DNA from: an uncultured Lachnospiraceae bacterium
GTDB taxonomy: Bacteria > Bacillota > Clostridia > Lachnospirales > Lachnospiraceae
Length of the DNA stretch: 64,000 nucleotides
Assembly (NCBI GenBank): GCA_900315495.1
Contig: OMZJ01000009.1
Location: forward strand, 1-64,000
Direction of reading: 5' to 3'
The notes beneath the pieces are model-generated. The model worked only from the letters and a program-made list of their open reading frames with translations. It made no database searches and was not told where the DNA came from. Made by a program: the position numbers and the translations under genes. Below, piece after piece: positions 43,307-52,820 of this stretch (the stretch's first letter is position 1; each line of letters opens with the position of its first letter).

Positions 43307-44449
43307 TCAGATCTTTCTGTACTTCTCGGCGTAGACCGGGAAGGACGCGGTTCCGACCAGCTCTTTCCCCGCGGAGATCGTGACATTCTTGTCGGTGATG
43401 ACGTGGTCAAGCATTACCTTCTCTCCCACCACCGTATCCTGCATCAGCACGCAGTTTTTCACGACCGCGCCTTTTCCGATCTTCACGCCGCGGAACAGGA
43501 TGCTGTTTTCAATGGTTCCCTCGATGACGCAGCCATCGGCCACCATCACATTCTTTGCCACAGCATTGCCGATATATCGTGTCGGGTTATCGTCACGAAT
43601 CTTGGTGTAGATGGTATTTCCCGAGAACAGGGCATCCAGGTTCCTGTCATCCAGAAGCTTCATGTTCTCATCAAAATAACTCTTCATGTCCGTAATCCGG
43701 GCCACATATCCGTCATACTCGTATCCCTGCACGTTGAGCTCATCCAGGCGGTCCGCAATGATATCGCGCTCAAAATAGCTCATACCGCGCACATAGGCGG
43801 TATTGATCAGGTCGATCAGAAGCTCCCGGTCCACAATGTAGATATTCATCGCCAGGTTTTTGATGCCGGGCGTCGTCTGGTTCATGTAGATCTTGTTGAC
43901 TCTCGTGCCGTCCAGTGCCAGGGTATAATACAGATCCTGGGCAATCTCGTTCGGCCGGATCAGCCCCTCCGGGATCTCGGTGCGCTGGTAGGCAATCGTG
44001 ATGTCTGCACCGGATTCCGTGTGCCTGCGGATCATCTCCCGGAAGTCAAAATTGACCGCCAGGTTGGCATCCGTCAGGACGACATATTTTTCCTTCTGGG
44101 AGCGCAGGAACAGCAGAATGCTCTCCAGCGCCTCCACGCGGCCGGTATAAACCTTGACCGTTTTTTCCGCATAAGGCGGGAAGATATTCAGGCCGCCGTT
44201 CTTGCGGGCCAGATCCCACTCGCGGCCGGTTCCCAGATGATCCATCAGGGAATGATAGTTCTGTCTGACAATGATGGCGATGTTGTCAATATCGCTGTTG
44301 ACCATCGAGGACAGAATGAAGTCAATCATTCTGTAACGGGCTCCGAACGGAATGGAAGCCATGGAGCGCTCGGTCACAAGCTGCGGAACCAGTGAATCAT
44401 AGCTGTTCGGGAAAATGATGCCGAGAGCATCGTCGTACGAATTCATCAT
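43307..44449 (-). CDS. glgD: Glucose-1-phosphate adenylyltransferase-like subunit GlgD
   Basis: This 380-residue GlgD has the nucleotidyltransferase fold plus a C-terminal left-handed beta helix (about 280-380). The usual GGxGxRL phosphate loop is replaced near the N-terminus by [20 protein letters not shown], as in regulatory GlgD subunits of Firmicutes. It partners GlgC to make ADP-glucose for glycogen. It overlaps the glgC stop by ATGA (a second ATG follows at once at 44446), showing tight coupling. Confidence 0.94.
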   Translation of the reverse strand: MMNSYDDALGIIFPNSYDSLVPQLVTERSMASIPFGARYRMIDFILSSMVNSDIDNIAIIVRQNYHSLMDHLGTGREWDLARKNGGLNIFPPYAEKTVKVYTGRVEALESILLFLRSQKEKYVVLTDANLAVNFDFREMIRRHTESGADITIAYQRTEIPEGLIRPNEIAQDLYYTLALDGTRVNKIYMNQTTPGIKNLAMNIYIVDRELLIDLINTAYVRGMSYFERDIIADRLDELNVQGYEYDGYVARITDMKSYFDENMKLLDDRNLDALFSGNTIYTKIRDDNPTRYIGNAVAKNVMVADGCVIEGTIENSILFRGVKIGKGAVVKNCVLMQDTVVGEKVMLDHVITDKNVTISAGKELVGTASFPVYAEKYRKI

Positions 44450-45651
44450 ACCTCTTCACCGTCCTTTACATCTTCTCTGACCATGGCGGTCGGACCTACT
44501 TTCGCCCCGATGCCGATGGTTACACCGGAACCAACGGTGGCAACTGCCTTTTCATCTCCCTCAGGCATTGCGCCGACCACGGCGTTCTCCCGGATCACAA
44601 CATTTTCCGCAATGATGCAGTGCCTTACCACCGCATTGGCGCGAATGACCGTGCCGCCCATTACAACCGCGTCTTCCACGACGGCGCCTTTCTCGACCGT
44701 GACGCCGGAGAAGATCACCGAGTGCTTTACCGTGCCGTCAATCCGGCAGCCATCCGTGACCATGGAATTTTCCAGCACGGCGTCCACGCCGATCTTGTGG
44801 CCCGGCAGGCCGGCGTTGCGGCTGTAGATTTTCCAGTCGTCATCAAAGAGGTTGATGCCGCTGTGCTCAGGATCCAGCACCTCCATGTTGGCCTCCCAGA
44901 GGGAACTGATCGTCCCGACATCCTTCCAGTAGCCGTTGAAATGATAAGCGTACATTCTGCGGTTGTCCTTCAGGAGGTTGGGAATAATGTTCTTGCCGAA
45001 GTCATTCTCCGAATTCGGGTCCTGCTCATCCTCTGTCAGGTACTTCTTCAGGATGTCCCAGTTGAAGATGTAAATGCCCATGGATGCAAGGTTAGATTTC
45101 GGATTCTTCGGTTTCTCCTGGAACGCGTTAATCCGGTCATCCTCGTCAGTCACCATCAGGCCGAAGCGGGATGCCTCATCCCACGGCACCTCCATGACGG
45201 CGACAGAAAACTCGGCATTCTTCTCCTTGTGGAAACGAAGAAAATCGCTGTAATCCTGCTTACAGATCTGATCGCCGGAGAGAATGATGACATATTTCGG
45301 ACTGTATCTCTCGATAAACGGAATGTTCTGGTAAATGGCATTGGCCGTGCCTTTATACCAGTCCGAACCGGATGCCTTCTGATACGGCGGCAGCACGTGA
45401 ACGCCCCCGTGCAGACGGTCCAGATCCCACGGCTGCCCGTTGCCGATATACTCGTTCAGAACGAGCGGCTGATACTGTGTGCAGACTCCGACAGTGTCAA
45501 TGCCGGAATTCACACAGTTTGACAGCGGAAAGTCGATGATACGGTACTTTCCGCCAAAAGGAACCGCCGGCTTGGCGAGCTTTTGTGTAAGTGCATACAA
45601 TCTGGAGCCCTGTCCCCCGGCAAGGAGCATTGCGATCATTTCCTTTGCCAT
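44446..45651 (-). CDS. glgC: Glucose-1-phosphate adenylyltransferase
   Basis: The 401-residue catalytic subunit starts with [20 protein letters not shown], has the allosteric/active-site blocks [20 protein letters not shown] and YYKGTANA-like [26 protein letters not shown] and [18 protein letters not shown], and ends in a beta-helix domain. It makes ADP-glucose from glucose 1-phosphate and ATP. It is followed by glgD with a four-base overlap. No branching enzyme or synthase is in this window. Confidence 0.96.
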   Translation of the reverse strand: MAKEMIAMLLAGGQGSRLYALTQKLAKPAVPFGGKYRIIDFPLSNCVNSGIDTVGVCTQYQPLVLNEYIGNGQPWDLDRLHGGVHVLPPYQKASGSDWYKGTANAIYQNIPFIERYSPKYVIILSGDQICKQDYSDFLRFHKEKNAEFSVAVMEVPWDEASRFGLMVTDEDDRINAFQEKPKNPKSNLASMGIYIFNWDILKKYLTEDEQDPNSENDFGKNIIPNLLKDNRRMYAYHFNGYWKDVGTISSLWEANMEVLDPEHSGINLFDDDWKIYSRNAGLPGHKIGVDAVLENSMVTDGCRIDGTVKHSVIFSGVTVEKGAVVEDAVVMGGTVIRANAVVRHCIIAENVVIRENAVVGAMPEGDEKAVATVGSGVTIGIGAKVGPTAMVREDVKDGEEV

Positions 45652-46028
45652 GTTTTTCCTTTTCCTCCCTGTTGAACTGATTCAGATATCTCTGTGGTTC
45701 CGAAATGAATGGTCTTCTTCCGCAGCATTGCGGATCCTGAGACGTTTCACTGGTTTGAGTATATCATAAACAGCAAAAAATGGGGAGAGGTTTTCCATAG
45801 ATTTATGATTTTTACACAATATTTTCACGCAACCGTCTGCGGCATTGCCGCATCGGCAGTCAGTCCGGAAAAGGTCAGATTGCCGCTGCCCGGAATGCCA
45901 AAGATCCACTGCTCTGCGCCGTGCAAAAAGACAGGACACAGGGATCCGGCCATTCGGCCGGGTCCCTGTGCCCTGTCGATCCATTGACAATTCGACCATT
46001 TTTGCCGATCTCCCGGGCGTGCGGCGTT
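45652..46028. other. Intergenic region between argH and glgC
   Basis: It contains the argH terminator (45925-45977) at the left. The right part should hold the glgCD promoter; the minus strand has TATGATATACT near 45770 as a possible -10, but no convincing -35 was found. Nothing else was recognised. Confidence 0.5.
45925..45977 (-). terminator. Terminator of the argGH unit
   Basis: A 22-bp near-perfect stem (GACAGG...GGCC with GGCC...CCTGTC, arms about 45930-45951 and 45956-45977, loop ATTC) is followed on the minus strand by TTTTT. Confidence 0.92.
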
Positions 46029-47429
46029 TTATTCTTCTTCCCCGGAAATCGAATGCTCCTGAATAAAGTGATCCATCGAGGCAATCTGCCGCTCCACCTC
46101 TGCCGGTGCAGGACCGCCGGGAACGCATCTCCCCTCCACACAGGTGTGCAGATCAATGGCCTGATAGATATCCTCGTCAAACACCTCCGAATGGGCCTTG
46201 TATTCCGCCAGCGAAAGCTCGGAGAGCGCTTTCCCCTTCTGAACACATTCCGCGACCAGTTCCCCGGAAATCCGGTGCGCGTCCCGGAAGGGAACTCCCT
46301 TCTTGGTCAGATAATCCGCGCAGTCGGTGGCGTTGATAAATCCGTGCTCCGCCGCCCGCTTCATGTTCTCCGGAAGGACCTTCATCGTCCGGAACATCGG
46401 GATCAGGCACTTCAGACACATCTTCACGGTATCCACCGCATTGAAGACCGCCTCCTTGTCTTCCTGCATATCCTTATTGTAGGCAAGCGGAAGCCCCTTG
46501 AGCATCGTGAGGAGCGCCGTCAGGGATCCGTACACGCGTCCGGTCTTTCCGCGGATCAGTTCGCAGACATCCGGATTTTTCTTCTGCGGCATGATCGAGG
46601 ATCCCGTGGAGAAGGCATCGTCCAGCTCAACGAATTTAAACTCCGAGGAGCTCCAGAGCACAATCTCCTCGGAAAGCCGGGACAGATGCATCATCAGGAT
46701 GGACAGATCAGACGCAAGCTCGACGCAGTAATCGCGGTCCGATACCCCGTCGATGGAGTTCTCGGTGATCCGGGCAAAGCCCAGCTCTGCCCGCACATAA
46801 TCCCGGTCAATCGGATAGGTGCTGGTTGCCAGCGCCCCGGAGCCCAGCGGCATCTCGTCCATCCGCGCATAGGTATCCTCCAGGCGGAGCACATCGCGCC
46901 GGAGCATCTGTGCGTAGGCCATCATATAATGTGCGAAGGTCACCGGCTGCGCGCGCTGCAGATGGGTATATCCCGGCATGACCGTGTGCAGATTCTGCTT
47001 TGCGCTCTCCGACAGCGCCGTCAGCATCTCCAGGATCATGGACCGGATCTCCCGGATCTCCTTTTTCACATACATGCGCATATCCAGGGCGACCTGGTCA
47101 TTGCGGGATCTCGCGGTGTGAAGGCGTTTTCCGGCCTCGCCGATGCGCTCTGTCAGAAGTGCTTCCACATTCATGTGGATGTCTTCATACTCCTCGGAAA
47201 ATTCGACCTTCCCCGCCTCAATGTCCGCAAGGATTCCTTCCAGGCCGGCCGTGATCTTTTCCGCATCCTCCCTGGAAATGATTCCCTGCCTGCCGAGCAT
47301 CTTTGCGTGTGCGATGGATCCGGTGATGTCTTCCCGGTAGAGACGGCTGTCAAACGAAATGGATGCGTTGAAATCGTCCACTTCATGGTCAGTCGCCTTG
47401 CTGAACCGTCCGCCCCAGAGTTTCTGCAT
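46029..47429 (-). CDS. argH: Argininosuccinate lyase
   Basis: The 466-residue ArgH begins MQKLWGGRFSKATDHEVDDF, contains TARSRNDQVALDMRMYV, PGYTHLQRAQPVTFAHY and the superfamily signature GSSIMPQKKNPD (about 275-290). It splits argininosuccinate into arginine and fumarate. ATG 47429 follows AGGAGG; a longer in-frame start is rejected. It lies 70 bases downstream of argG on the same strand and ends at a strong terminator. Confidence 0.97.
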   Translation of the reverse strand: MQKLWGGRFSKATDHEVDDFNASISFDSRLYREDITGSIAHAKMLGRQGIISREDAEKITAGLEGILADIEAGKVEFSEEYEDIHMNVEALLTERIGEAGKRLHTARSRNDQVALDMRMYVKKEIREIRSMILEMLTALSESAKQNLHTVMPGYTHLQRAQPVTFAHYMMAYAQMLRRDVLRLEDTYARMDEMPLGSGALATSTYPIDRDYVRAELGFARITENSIDGVSDRDYCVELASDLSILMMHLSRLSEEIVLWSSSEFKFVELDDAFSTGSSIMPQKKNPDVCELIRGKTGRVYGSLTALLTMLKGLPLAYNKDMQEDKEAVFNAVDTVKMCLKCLIPMFRTMKVLPENMKRAAEHGFINATDCADYLTKKGVPFRDAHRISGELVAECVQKGKALSELSLAEYKAHSEVFDEDIYQAIDLHTCVEGRCVPGGPAPAEVERQIASMDHFIQEHSISGEEE

Positions 47430-47499
47430 ATTTTCCTCCTGTAGATGGATAACCGACGAGAGCGGCAGATGAACTGCCGCTCTCGGTTTGTTTCTCTGA

Positions 47500-48759
47500 T
47501 CAATCTTCATCCAGCGACGGGTAGTGTTTCCCGGTTTTGTCGAACAGCTGCTCATCCTTCATCGCGCGCACCTTGATCGGAAGGCCGAACAGGCTGATGA
47601 AGCCTGCGGAATCCGCCTGGTTGTAGACATCATCCTCGCTGAAGGTCGCCATGCCGGAAGAATACAGGCTGAACGGAGAGGTGACGGAAGCCGGAATGAT
47701 GTTGCCCTTGTAGAGCTTGAGCTTCACATCGCCGGTCACAGCCTCCTGCGTGGAATCCACAAAGGCGGAAAGCGCCTTGCGCAGCGGTGTGTACCACTCG
47801 CCGTCATACACCAGCTCGGCAAATTTCTGTGCCGCGATGTTCTTGAAGTGCTTCGTATCCTTGTCGAGGGTGATCTCCTCCAAACGGTCATGCGCCGCAT
47901 ACAGGATGGTGCCGGCCGGTGTCTCGTAGACACCGCGGCTCTTCATGCCGACCAGACGGTTCTCAACGATATCGAGAATGCCGACACCGTTCGCGCCGCC
48001 GACCTTGTTCAGCGTCTCGATGATCTTCACCGCATCCATCTCTTCGCCGTTCACCGCGGTCGGAACGCCCTTCTCGAAGTGAATGGTGACATAGGTGGGT
48101 TGATCCGGTGCCTGCTCCGGGGAAACACCCAGCTCCAGGAAGCCCGGCTTGTTGATCGGCGCCTCGTTGGCCGGATCCTCCAGATCCAGACCCTCGTGGC
48201 TCAAATGCCACATGTTCTTGTCCTTGGAGTAGTTGGTCTGGCGGTTGATCTTAAGCGGAATGTGATGCGCCTCGGCGTAATCGATCTCCTTGTCGCGGGA
48301 GGTGAGCTCCCAGAAGCGCCACGGAACGATGACATCCGTGCCCGGTGCGAAGTGCTGGATGGCCAGCTCAAAGCGGACCTGGTCATTGCCCTTGCCGGTG
48401 CAGCCGTGGGCGATGGCATCCGCGCCTTCCTTCTTCATGATCTCCACCATGTGCTTGGCGATCAGCGGACGCGCAAAGGAGGTGCCCAGGAGATACTTTT
48501 CGTAATTTGCGCCGGCCTTGATCGTCGGAACGATGAAGTCCTCCGCGAACTCTTTCTTGAGATCCAGAATGTACAGCTTGGAAGCGCCGGTTGCCTTCGC
48601 CTTTTCCTCAAGGCCCTCCAGCTCGCCTGCCCCCTGACCGACGTCCGCGGATACCGCGATAATCTCAGCACCGTAGTGCTCCTTCAGCCACGGAATCAGG
48701 ACGGACGTATCCAGTCCGCCGGAATAAGCGAGAACGATTTTATTATATTTCTTTGCCAT
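47500..48759 (-). CDS. argG: Argininosuccinate synthase
   Basis: The 419-residue ArgG has the N-terminal ATP loop [33 protein letters not shown] and the substrate blocks [14 protein letters not shown] and [15 protein letters not shown]. It joins citrulline and aspartate using ATP. AGGAGG sits before the ATG. The promoter about 120 bases upstream overlaps an ARG-box-like site. argF, argB-J and ornithine genes are not in this window. Confidence 0.97.
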   Translation of the reverse strand: MAKKYNKIVLAYSGGLDTSVLIPWLKEHYGAEIIAVSADVGQGAGELEGLEEKAKATGASKLYILDLKKEFAEDFIVPTIKAGANYEKYLLGTSFARPLIAKHMVEIMKKEGADAIAHGCTGKGNDQVRFELAIQHFAPGTDVIVPWRFWELTSRDKEIDYAEAHHIPLKINRQTNYSKDKNMWHLSHEGLDLEDPANEAPINKPGFLELGVSPEQAPDQPTYVTIHFEKGVPTAVNGEEMDAVKIIETLNKVGGANGVGILDIVENRLVGMKSRGVYETPAGTILYAAHDRLEEITLDKDTKHFKNIAAQKFAELVYDGEWYTPLRKALSAFVDSTQEAVTGDVKLKLYKGNIIPASVTSPFSLYSSGMATFSEDDVYNQADSAGFISLFGLPIKVRAMKDEQLFDKTGKHYPSLDED

Positions 48760-48872
48760 GCTTGTTTTCCTCCTGTACTTGAGAGTTCTGTGATCTCCGA
48801 TTGCGGCAGGCCTGCGCTCCGGAACAGAAATCCACTCGCGGATCCAGTGTCGCCCTCTCTCAGACTTTCGCT

Positions 48873-48909
48873 ATTATAAGGCCGTGGCCGATAAAATGCA
48901 AGTATGCAT
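48873..48909 (-). promoter_or_regulatory. argGH promoter overlapped by an ARG-box-like site
   Basis: On the minus strand, TTGCAT (48896-48901) and TATAAT (48873-48878) are exactly 17 bases apart. TATGCATACTTGCAT covers the -35 element, with a further ATGCA half-site about 20 bases upstream. The position suits repression by ArgR in the presence of arginine, but the match to an ARG box is by eye. Confidence 0.6.
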
Positions 48910-49130
48910 ATGGCAACAATATCCTGCATTTTTCAACAATTTCTGCGGTTATTTCGCCAAAGATACTCAGCCGATTGTGTATATATTCATTTGTAGCACC
49001 TCGGCACAGCCTTATTTCATTCCGGCACGGCCGTGCGACGGCTGTGCGGAATCTGTCGGTCCGGCCCAATGGAAGCTGCCGGATGGTCCGCCTGCCCACC
49101 GACAGGGACTGTTCACCGTACCCGGCAGAA

Positions 49131-49164
49131 GGGGCAGGGACGGCTGCCAGCCGTCCCTGTCCCC
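49131..49164 (-). terminator. Hairpin after the glycyl radical enzyme gene
   Basis: GGGGCAGGGACGGCTG pairs with CAGCCGTCCCTG-T-CCCC with a single bulged T. It lies 24 bases past the stop. No T-run follows on the minus strand, so termination efficiency is unclear. Confidence 0.55.
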
Positions 49165-49187
49165 CTGACTGCTTCTCTGTCTTCTGC

Positions 49188-51569
49188 TTAATGGAAGGAC
49201 TGTTCGGTTCTCGCGATGATCTCATCCTGCAGCGCATCGCTCAGATTCCGGAAATAGTCGCTGTATCCCGCAACGCGGACGATCAGGTCCCGGTGTTCCT
49301 CCGGATGCCGCTTGGCGTCGATCAGCGTCTCCCGGTCAATCACGTTGAACTGGATGTGATGGCCGTCGAGCGCAAAATACGAGCGGATCAGCGCGGCAAG
49401 ATGGTCGATGCCCTGCTGCCCCGCAAGCGCGGCAGGCGTGAATTTCTGGTTGAGCAGCGTCCCGCCGGTGGAGCAGTGATCCATCTTTGCGCTGGATTTG
49501 ATGACCGCGGTCGGGCCGTTGGTGTCGGCTCCCTTCTCCGGGGAAATGCCCTCCGACACAGGTTTGTGCGCCAGCCTGCCGTTGGGGCTTGCCATGCAGA
49601 CATCGCCGAAGTAGACATGGCAGGTCGTCGGAAGCATGTCGATGTGATATTCCCCGCCGCGGATATTCGGGCGCCCGGTGATGGCGTCCCGGTATTCGCC
49701 GAAGACCGCCTTCATGATGTCATCCGCATAGTCGTCATCATTGCCGTATTTGGGCGTATGATTGCGCACCAGATTGAGGATGTCGGCATGGCCGTCGAAG
49801 TTGTCGTCCAGCGCCTGAATCAGCTGCTGCATCGTGAACTTGTGATGGTCGAAGACGTTGTACCGGATCGCGGACAGACTGTCCGTGATGGTTCCGATTC
49901 CGACGCCCTGGATATAGCTGGTGTTGTACCGCGCGCCGCCGGCGTTGTAGTCCTTTCCCTTCGCAATGCAGTCGTTGGTGCAGATCGACAGGAACGGCGC
50001 CGGCATCTCCTCCGCATAGATCTTTTCGATCACCAGGTTGCCGCGCATTTTGATGTCAATGATGTATTCCAGCTGCTTCCGGAAGGCATCCCAGAGTTCC
50101 TCATAAGAGTGGAAATCCTCCGCGCGGCCGGTATGGAGGCCGATCTGCTTCCCGGAGACCTTGTCAAAGCCGTCGTAGAGCGTCAGCTGCAGCACCTTCG
50201 GGATATTCAGGTATCCGGTCAGAATATAGGCCTCATTGCCCCAGGCGCCGGTCTCCACGCACCCGCTGCACCCCGCCTCGCGGGCGTCCGTCAGGGATTT
50301 TCCCGCATTCAACAGTTCTTCAATCAATTCATCGGTATTGTAGAAGGCGGGCTGACCCCATCCCTTGCGGACGATCTCGCACGCCCGCTTCAGGAAGCGG
50401 TCCGGCGTCTTTTTGCTGATCTGGACGTTGGAGTTTGGCTGCACCTGCTGCATGTCGTCCATGCAGTCCAAGATCAGGTAGCTGACCGGGTTCACACCGT
50501 CCGAGCCGTCGGCCTGAACCCCGCCGGTATTGATGTTGGCAAAATCCACATAGGTGCCGCTCTCCTTCAGCGTAACGCCGACCTTAACCGGCGCCGGCTG
50601 GTTGTAAAACTTTACCCACAGGCACTCCAGAAGCTCCAGTGCCCGGTCATCGTCCAGGATTCCCGCCTCGGTATCCCGCTCATAGAACGGATACAGATGC
50701 TGATCCAGGCGCCCCGGTGTGAACGCGTCCCAGGGATTGAGCTCCGTCGTCACGCCCAGATGCGTAAACCAGTACATCTGGATCGCCTGCCAGTAGGTCT
50801 CCGGCTTGTGCGCCGGGACGACCGCGCAGTTTTCAGCAATCTGCAGGAGTTCTGCCTTCCGGACCGGATCGGTCTCCGCGGCTGCCTTCTCCAGCGCGAG
50901 ATCGTGGTAGCGCTTGCCGAGAATGCAGATGGCATCGCAGTCGATCTTCATCGCCGTGAGCTCTTCCCGCTTGTCGTAGGCCTCCGGATCCTTGAAGTAG
51001 TCCAGCGCATCGATCGCCTGCTGGATCTCCCGCTTGTAATCCTCATACCCCTTGATATAGAAGTTTTTGCCGCCCGCCGTATGGCCGGGGCCTCTCTGCT
51101 CCATGAACTCCGTGAACATGCCCGCTTCGTAGCATTCTTTCCACGCTTCGGTCATGTGGGAGAGAATTTTCTCGCGGACGGCCCGGTTATGCCAGTACGG
51201 GATGATCTGTTCCCGCTGAATCTTCCGGTCCTCCTCCGTCACCGCAAAATTCACCAGGCTCCGGCTGCTCATCACATCGAGATCCTCCATGGAATGGCAG
51301 CAGAGCTCCGGGAAGGTCGGCGAACTCTGCGGATCCCGGCCCTTCTCCCCGACGATCAGTTCCCCGTCGCCGAAATAGAGCGTCTTACGCGAAAAGTACT
51401 CTTTGAGCACCAGCGCGCGGAGCACTGGAATGGAGACCGAACCCTCATATTTCTGATACACCTCGGTCTCAATCTGTGCCCGCTCCAGGTCAATATGCGG
51501 CTGTGTCTCATGGCTGATTTTCCGGAGCATCCGGATTCTCTCATTCATGCCATGTTCTGTCTGTGCCAT
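49188..51569 (-). CDS. Glycyl radical enzyme, trans-4-hydroxy-L-proline dehydratase-like (HypD)
   Basis: The 793-residue pyruvate formate-lyase superfamily protein has an active-site Cys in AGCSGCVETGAWGNEAYIL (about residue 437) and a glycyl radical motif RVAGYSDYF near the end (Gly 768). The SGCVETG-xxG-EAY context, rather than GCVEPQ, fits hydroxyproline dehydratase better than choline, glycerol or propanediol lyases. HypD removes water from trans-4-hydroxy-L-proline to give pyrroline-5-carboxylate, which ProC reduces to proline. proC is not nearby. The activase gene lies just upstream. ATG 51569 has GGGAGG 7 bases before it. Substrate assignment is by motif only. Confidence 0.78.
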   Translation of the reverse strand: MAQTEHGMNERIRMLRKISHETQPHIDLERAQIETEVYQKYEGSVSIPVLRALVLKEYFSRKTLYFGDGELIVGEKGRDPQSSPTFPELCCHSMEDLDVMSSRSLVNFAVTEEDRKIQREQIIPYWHNRAVREKILSHMTEAWKECYEAGMFTEFMEQRGPGHTAGGKNFYIKGYEDYKREIQQAIDALDYFKDPEAYDKREELTAMKIDCDAICILGKRYHDLALEKAAAETDPVRKAELLQIAENCAVVPAHKPETYWQAIQMYWFTHLGVTTELNPWDAFTPGRLDQHLYPFYERDTEAGILDDDRALELLECLWVKFYNQPAPVKVGVTLKESGTYVDFANINTGGVQADGSDGVNPVSYLILDCMDDMQQVQPNSNVQISKKTPDRFLKRACEIVRKGWGQPAFYNTDELIEELLNAGKSLTDAREAGCSGCVETGAWGNEAYILTGYLNIPKVLQLTLYDGFDKVSGKQIGLHTGRAEDFHSYEELWDAFRKQLEYIIDIKMRGNLVIEKIYAEEMPAPFLSICTNDCIAKGKDYNAGGARYNTSYIQGVGIGTITDSLSAIRYNVFDHHKFTMQQLIQALDDNFDGHADILNLVRNHTPKYGNDDDYADDIMKAVFGEYRDAITGRPNIRGGEYHIDMLPTTCHVYFGDVCMASPNGRLAHKPVSEGISPEKGADTNGPTAVIKSSAKMDHCSTGGTLLNQKFTPAALAGQQGIDHLAALIRSYFALDGHHIQFNVIDRETLIDAKRHPEEHRDLIVRVAGYSDYFRNLSDALQDEIIARTEQSFH

Positions 51570-51752
51570 ACCGATTCCTCCCGTCTGTACAGGAGAGGGA
51601 TTCTCTCTCTCCCTGTCATGCATAAAAAATGTATAAAATACAATAACGGTATCCGTTCCCTATAGATGTCCGGCGAAATCCAGGCCGGTCCAGTGCGTCC
51701 GGACACAGGTACTGCATTCGGATTGACCGCCGTCTTCCGCTTCGAAACCAGT

Positions 51753-52670
51753 TCAACCGCCGATCACAGTGTCCGCAAAGCCTGCCTGAACCAGCTGTGC
51801 CTGGAACGACTGCAGGCGCACGGCATCCGGTACCGTGAAATTCTCAAAGGTTCTGCCCAGATTCTGGTACTTGGTTTTCCCGTAGTCATGATACGGGAGG
51901 AGACAGACGCGGCGCACGCGGATGTTCCGGTCCCGGAGGAACCGGATGACCGAGTCAAAGAAGAGATCTGTATCATTCACGCCGCCGATCACCGGGATCC
52001 GGATGTCAATCACGGCGCCATCCTTCGACAGGCGCTCCAGATTGGTGAAAACCTCTCCGCCGTCCGCGCCGATCCACCGGCGAAACGGTTCCGGATCCAG
52101 CACTTTGATGTCGTACAGAAAAACATCCGTATATGGTAGAATCTTGTGGAAGGCCTCGTAAGGCCCTGCGCCGGAGGTATCAATATAGACGGAAATCCCC
52201 TCCCGGTGAAGCCGGCGGCACAGGTCTTCCACATAGGAGAATCCCGGCTGCGCCATGACCTCCCCGCCGGAGAGCGTCACACCGCCGCCGCTCTGCTCGT
52301 AGAAAATCCGGTCCTTGCAGAGTTCTCTGACCAGTGTGCTGACCGGAACCCTCTTCCCGGAGAGCTCCCGCGCATTCTGCACGCAGACATCCGCGCAGGC
52401 ACCGCAGGCCGTGCACTTTTCGCGGTCCATGAAAAGCTTCCCGCCCTCGATCCGGCAGGCGCCGGCCGGACATACAGCCGCACAGGCACCGCAGGCCGTA
52501 CACCGGTCCGCGTAAACCACCATCTCCGGCGCAAAGCGCTGGCTTTCCGGGTTATGGCACCAACGGCAGTGCAGCGGACATCCCTTGAAAAATACAGTCG
52601 TCCGGATTCCATCCCCGTCATGTGTAGAAAATTTCTGGATATTAAAGATCAAAGGCTGTACGTCTTTCAT
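51753..52670 (-). CDS. Glycyl radical enzyme activase (radical SAM)
   Basis: This 305-residue radical SAM activase has the CxxxCxxC motif in FFKGCPLHCRWCHNPES (near residue 30). A two-cluster ferredoxin insert (CTACGACAAVCP and CTACGACADVCV, about 55-110), SGGEVMAQPGF, and IDTSGAGPYE follow. It cleaves S-adenosylmethionine to install the glycyl radical on its partner, encoded 183 bases downstream on the same strand. GGGAGG precedes the ATG. Confidence 0.94.
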   Translation of the reverse strand: MKDVQPLIFNIQKFSTHDGDGIRTTVFFKGCPLHCRWCHNPESQRFAPEMVVYADRCTACGACAAVCPAGACRIEGGKLFMDREKCTACGACADVCVQNARELSGKRVPVSTLVRELCKDRIFYEQSGGGVTLSGGEVMAQPGFSYVEDLCRRLHREGISVYIDTSGAGPYEAFHKILPYTDVFLYDIKVLDPEPFRRWIGADGGEVFTNLERLSKDGAVIDIRIPVIGGVNDTDLFFDSVIRFLRDRNIRVRRVCLLPYHDYGKTKYQNLGRTFENFTVPDAVRLQSFQAQLVQAGFADTVIGG

Positions 52671-52743
52671 TCTGCCTCCCTGAACCGTATTTCCACTATT
52701 CTAAATCCGCCGTCCTGAAAAGACAAGCCGCTTTTACGCAGAA

Positions 52744-52777
52744 AGCGCCGCGGAAGGGTTCTCCCTTCCGCGGCGCT
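52744..52777 (-). terminator. Terminator of the metQ-like gene
   Basis: AGCGCCGCGGAAGGG pairs perfectly with CCCTTCCGCGGCGCT (52744-52758 with 52763-52777, loop TTCT). On the minus strand TTCTGCG follows. It separates the binding protein from the activase gene. Confidence 0.75.
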
Positions 52778-52820
52778 GACTCTGCGTGAATTCATTCTAT
52801 ATCAGAAAATCCTGATGCGA

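Larger units (their letters stand above)
48760..49187. other. Intergenic region upstream of argG
   Basis: It contains the argG promoter with a possible ArgR site (48873-48909), a hairpin at 49131-49164 that may end the glycyl radical enzyme transcript, and GC-rich sequence of no evident function between them. No gene is seen. Confidence 0.6.

Noticed and set aside
48801-51665. 954-codon open frame on the plus strand
   Set aside because: Antisense to the glycyl radical enzyme, which has clear catalytic motifs. The frame is a shadow.
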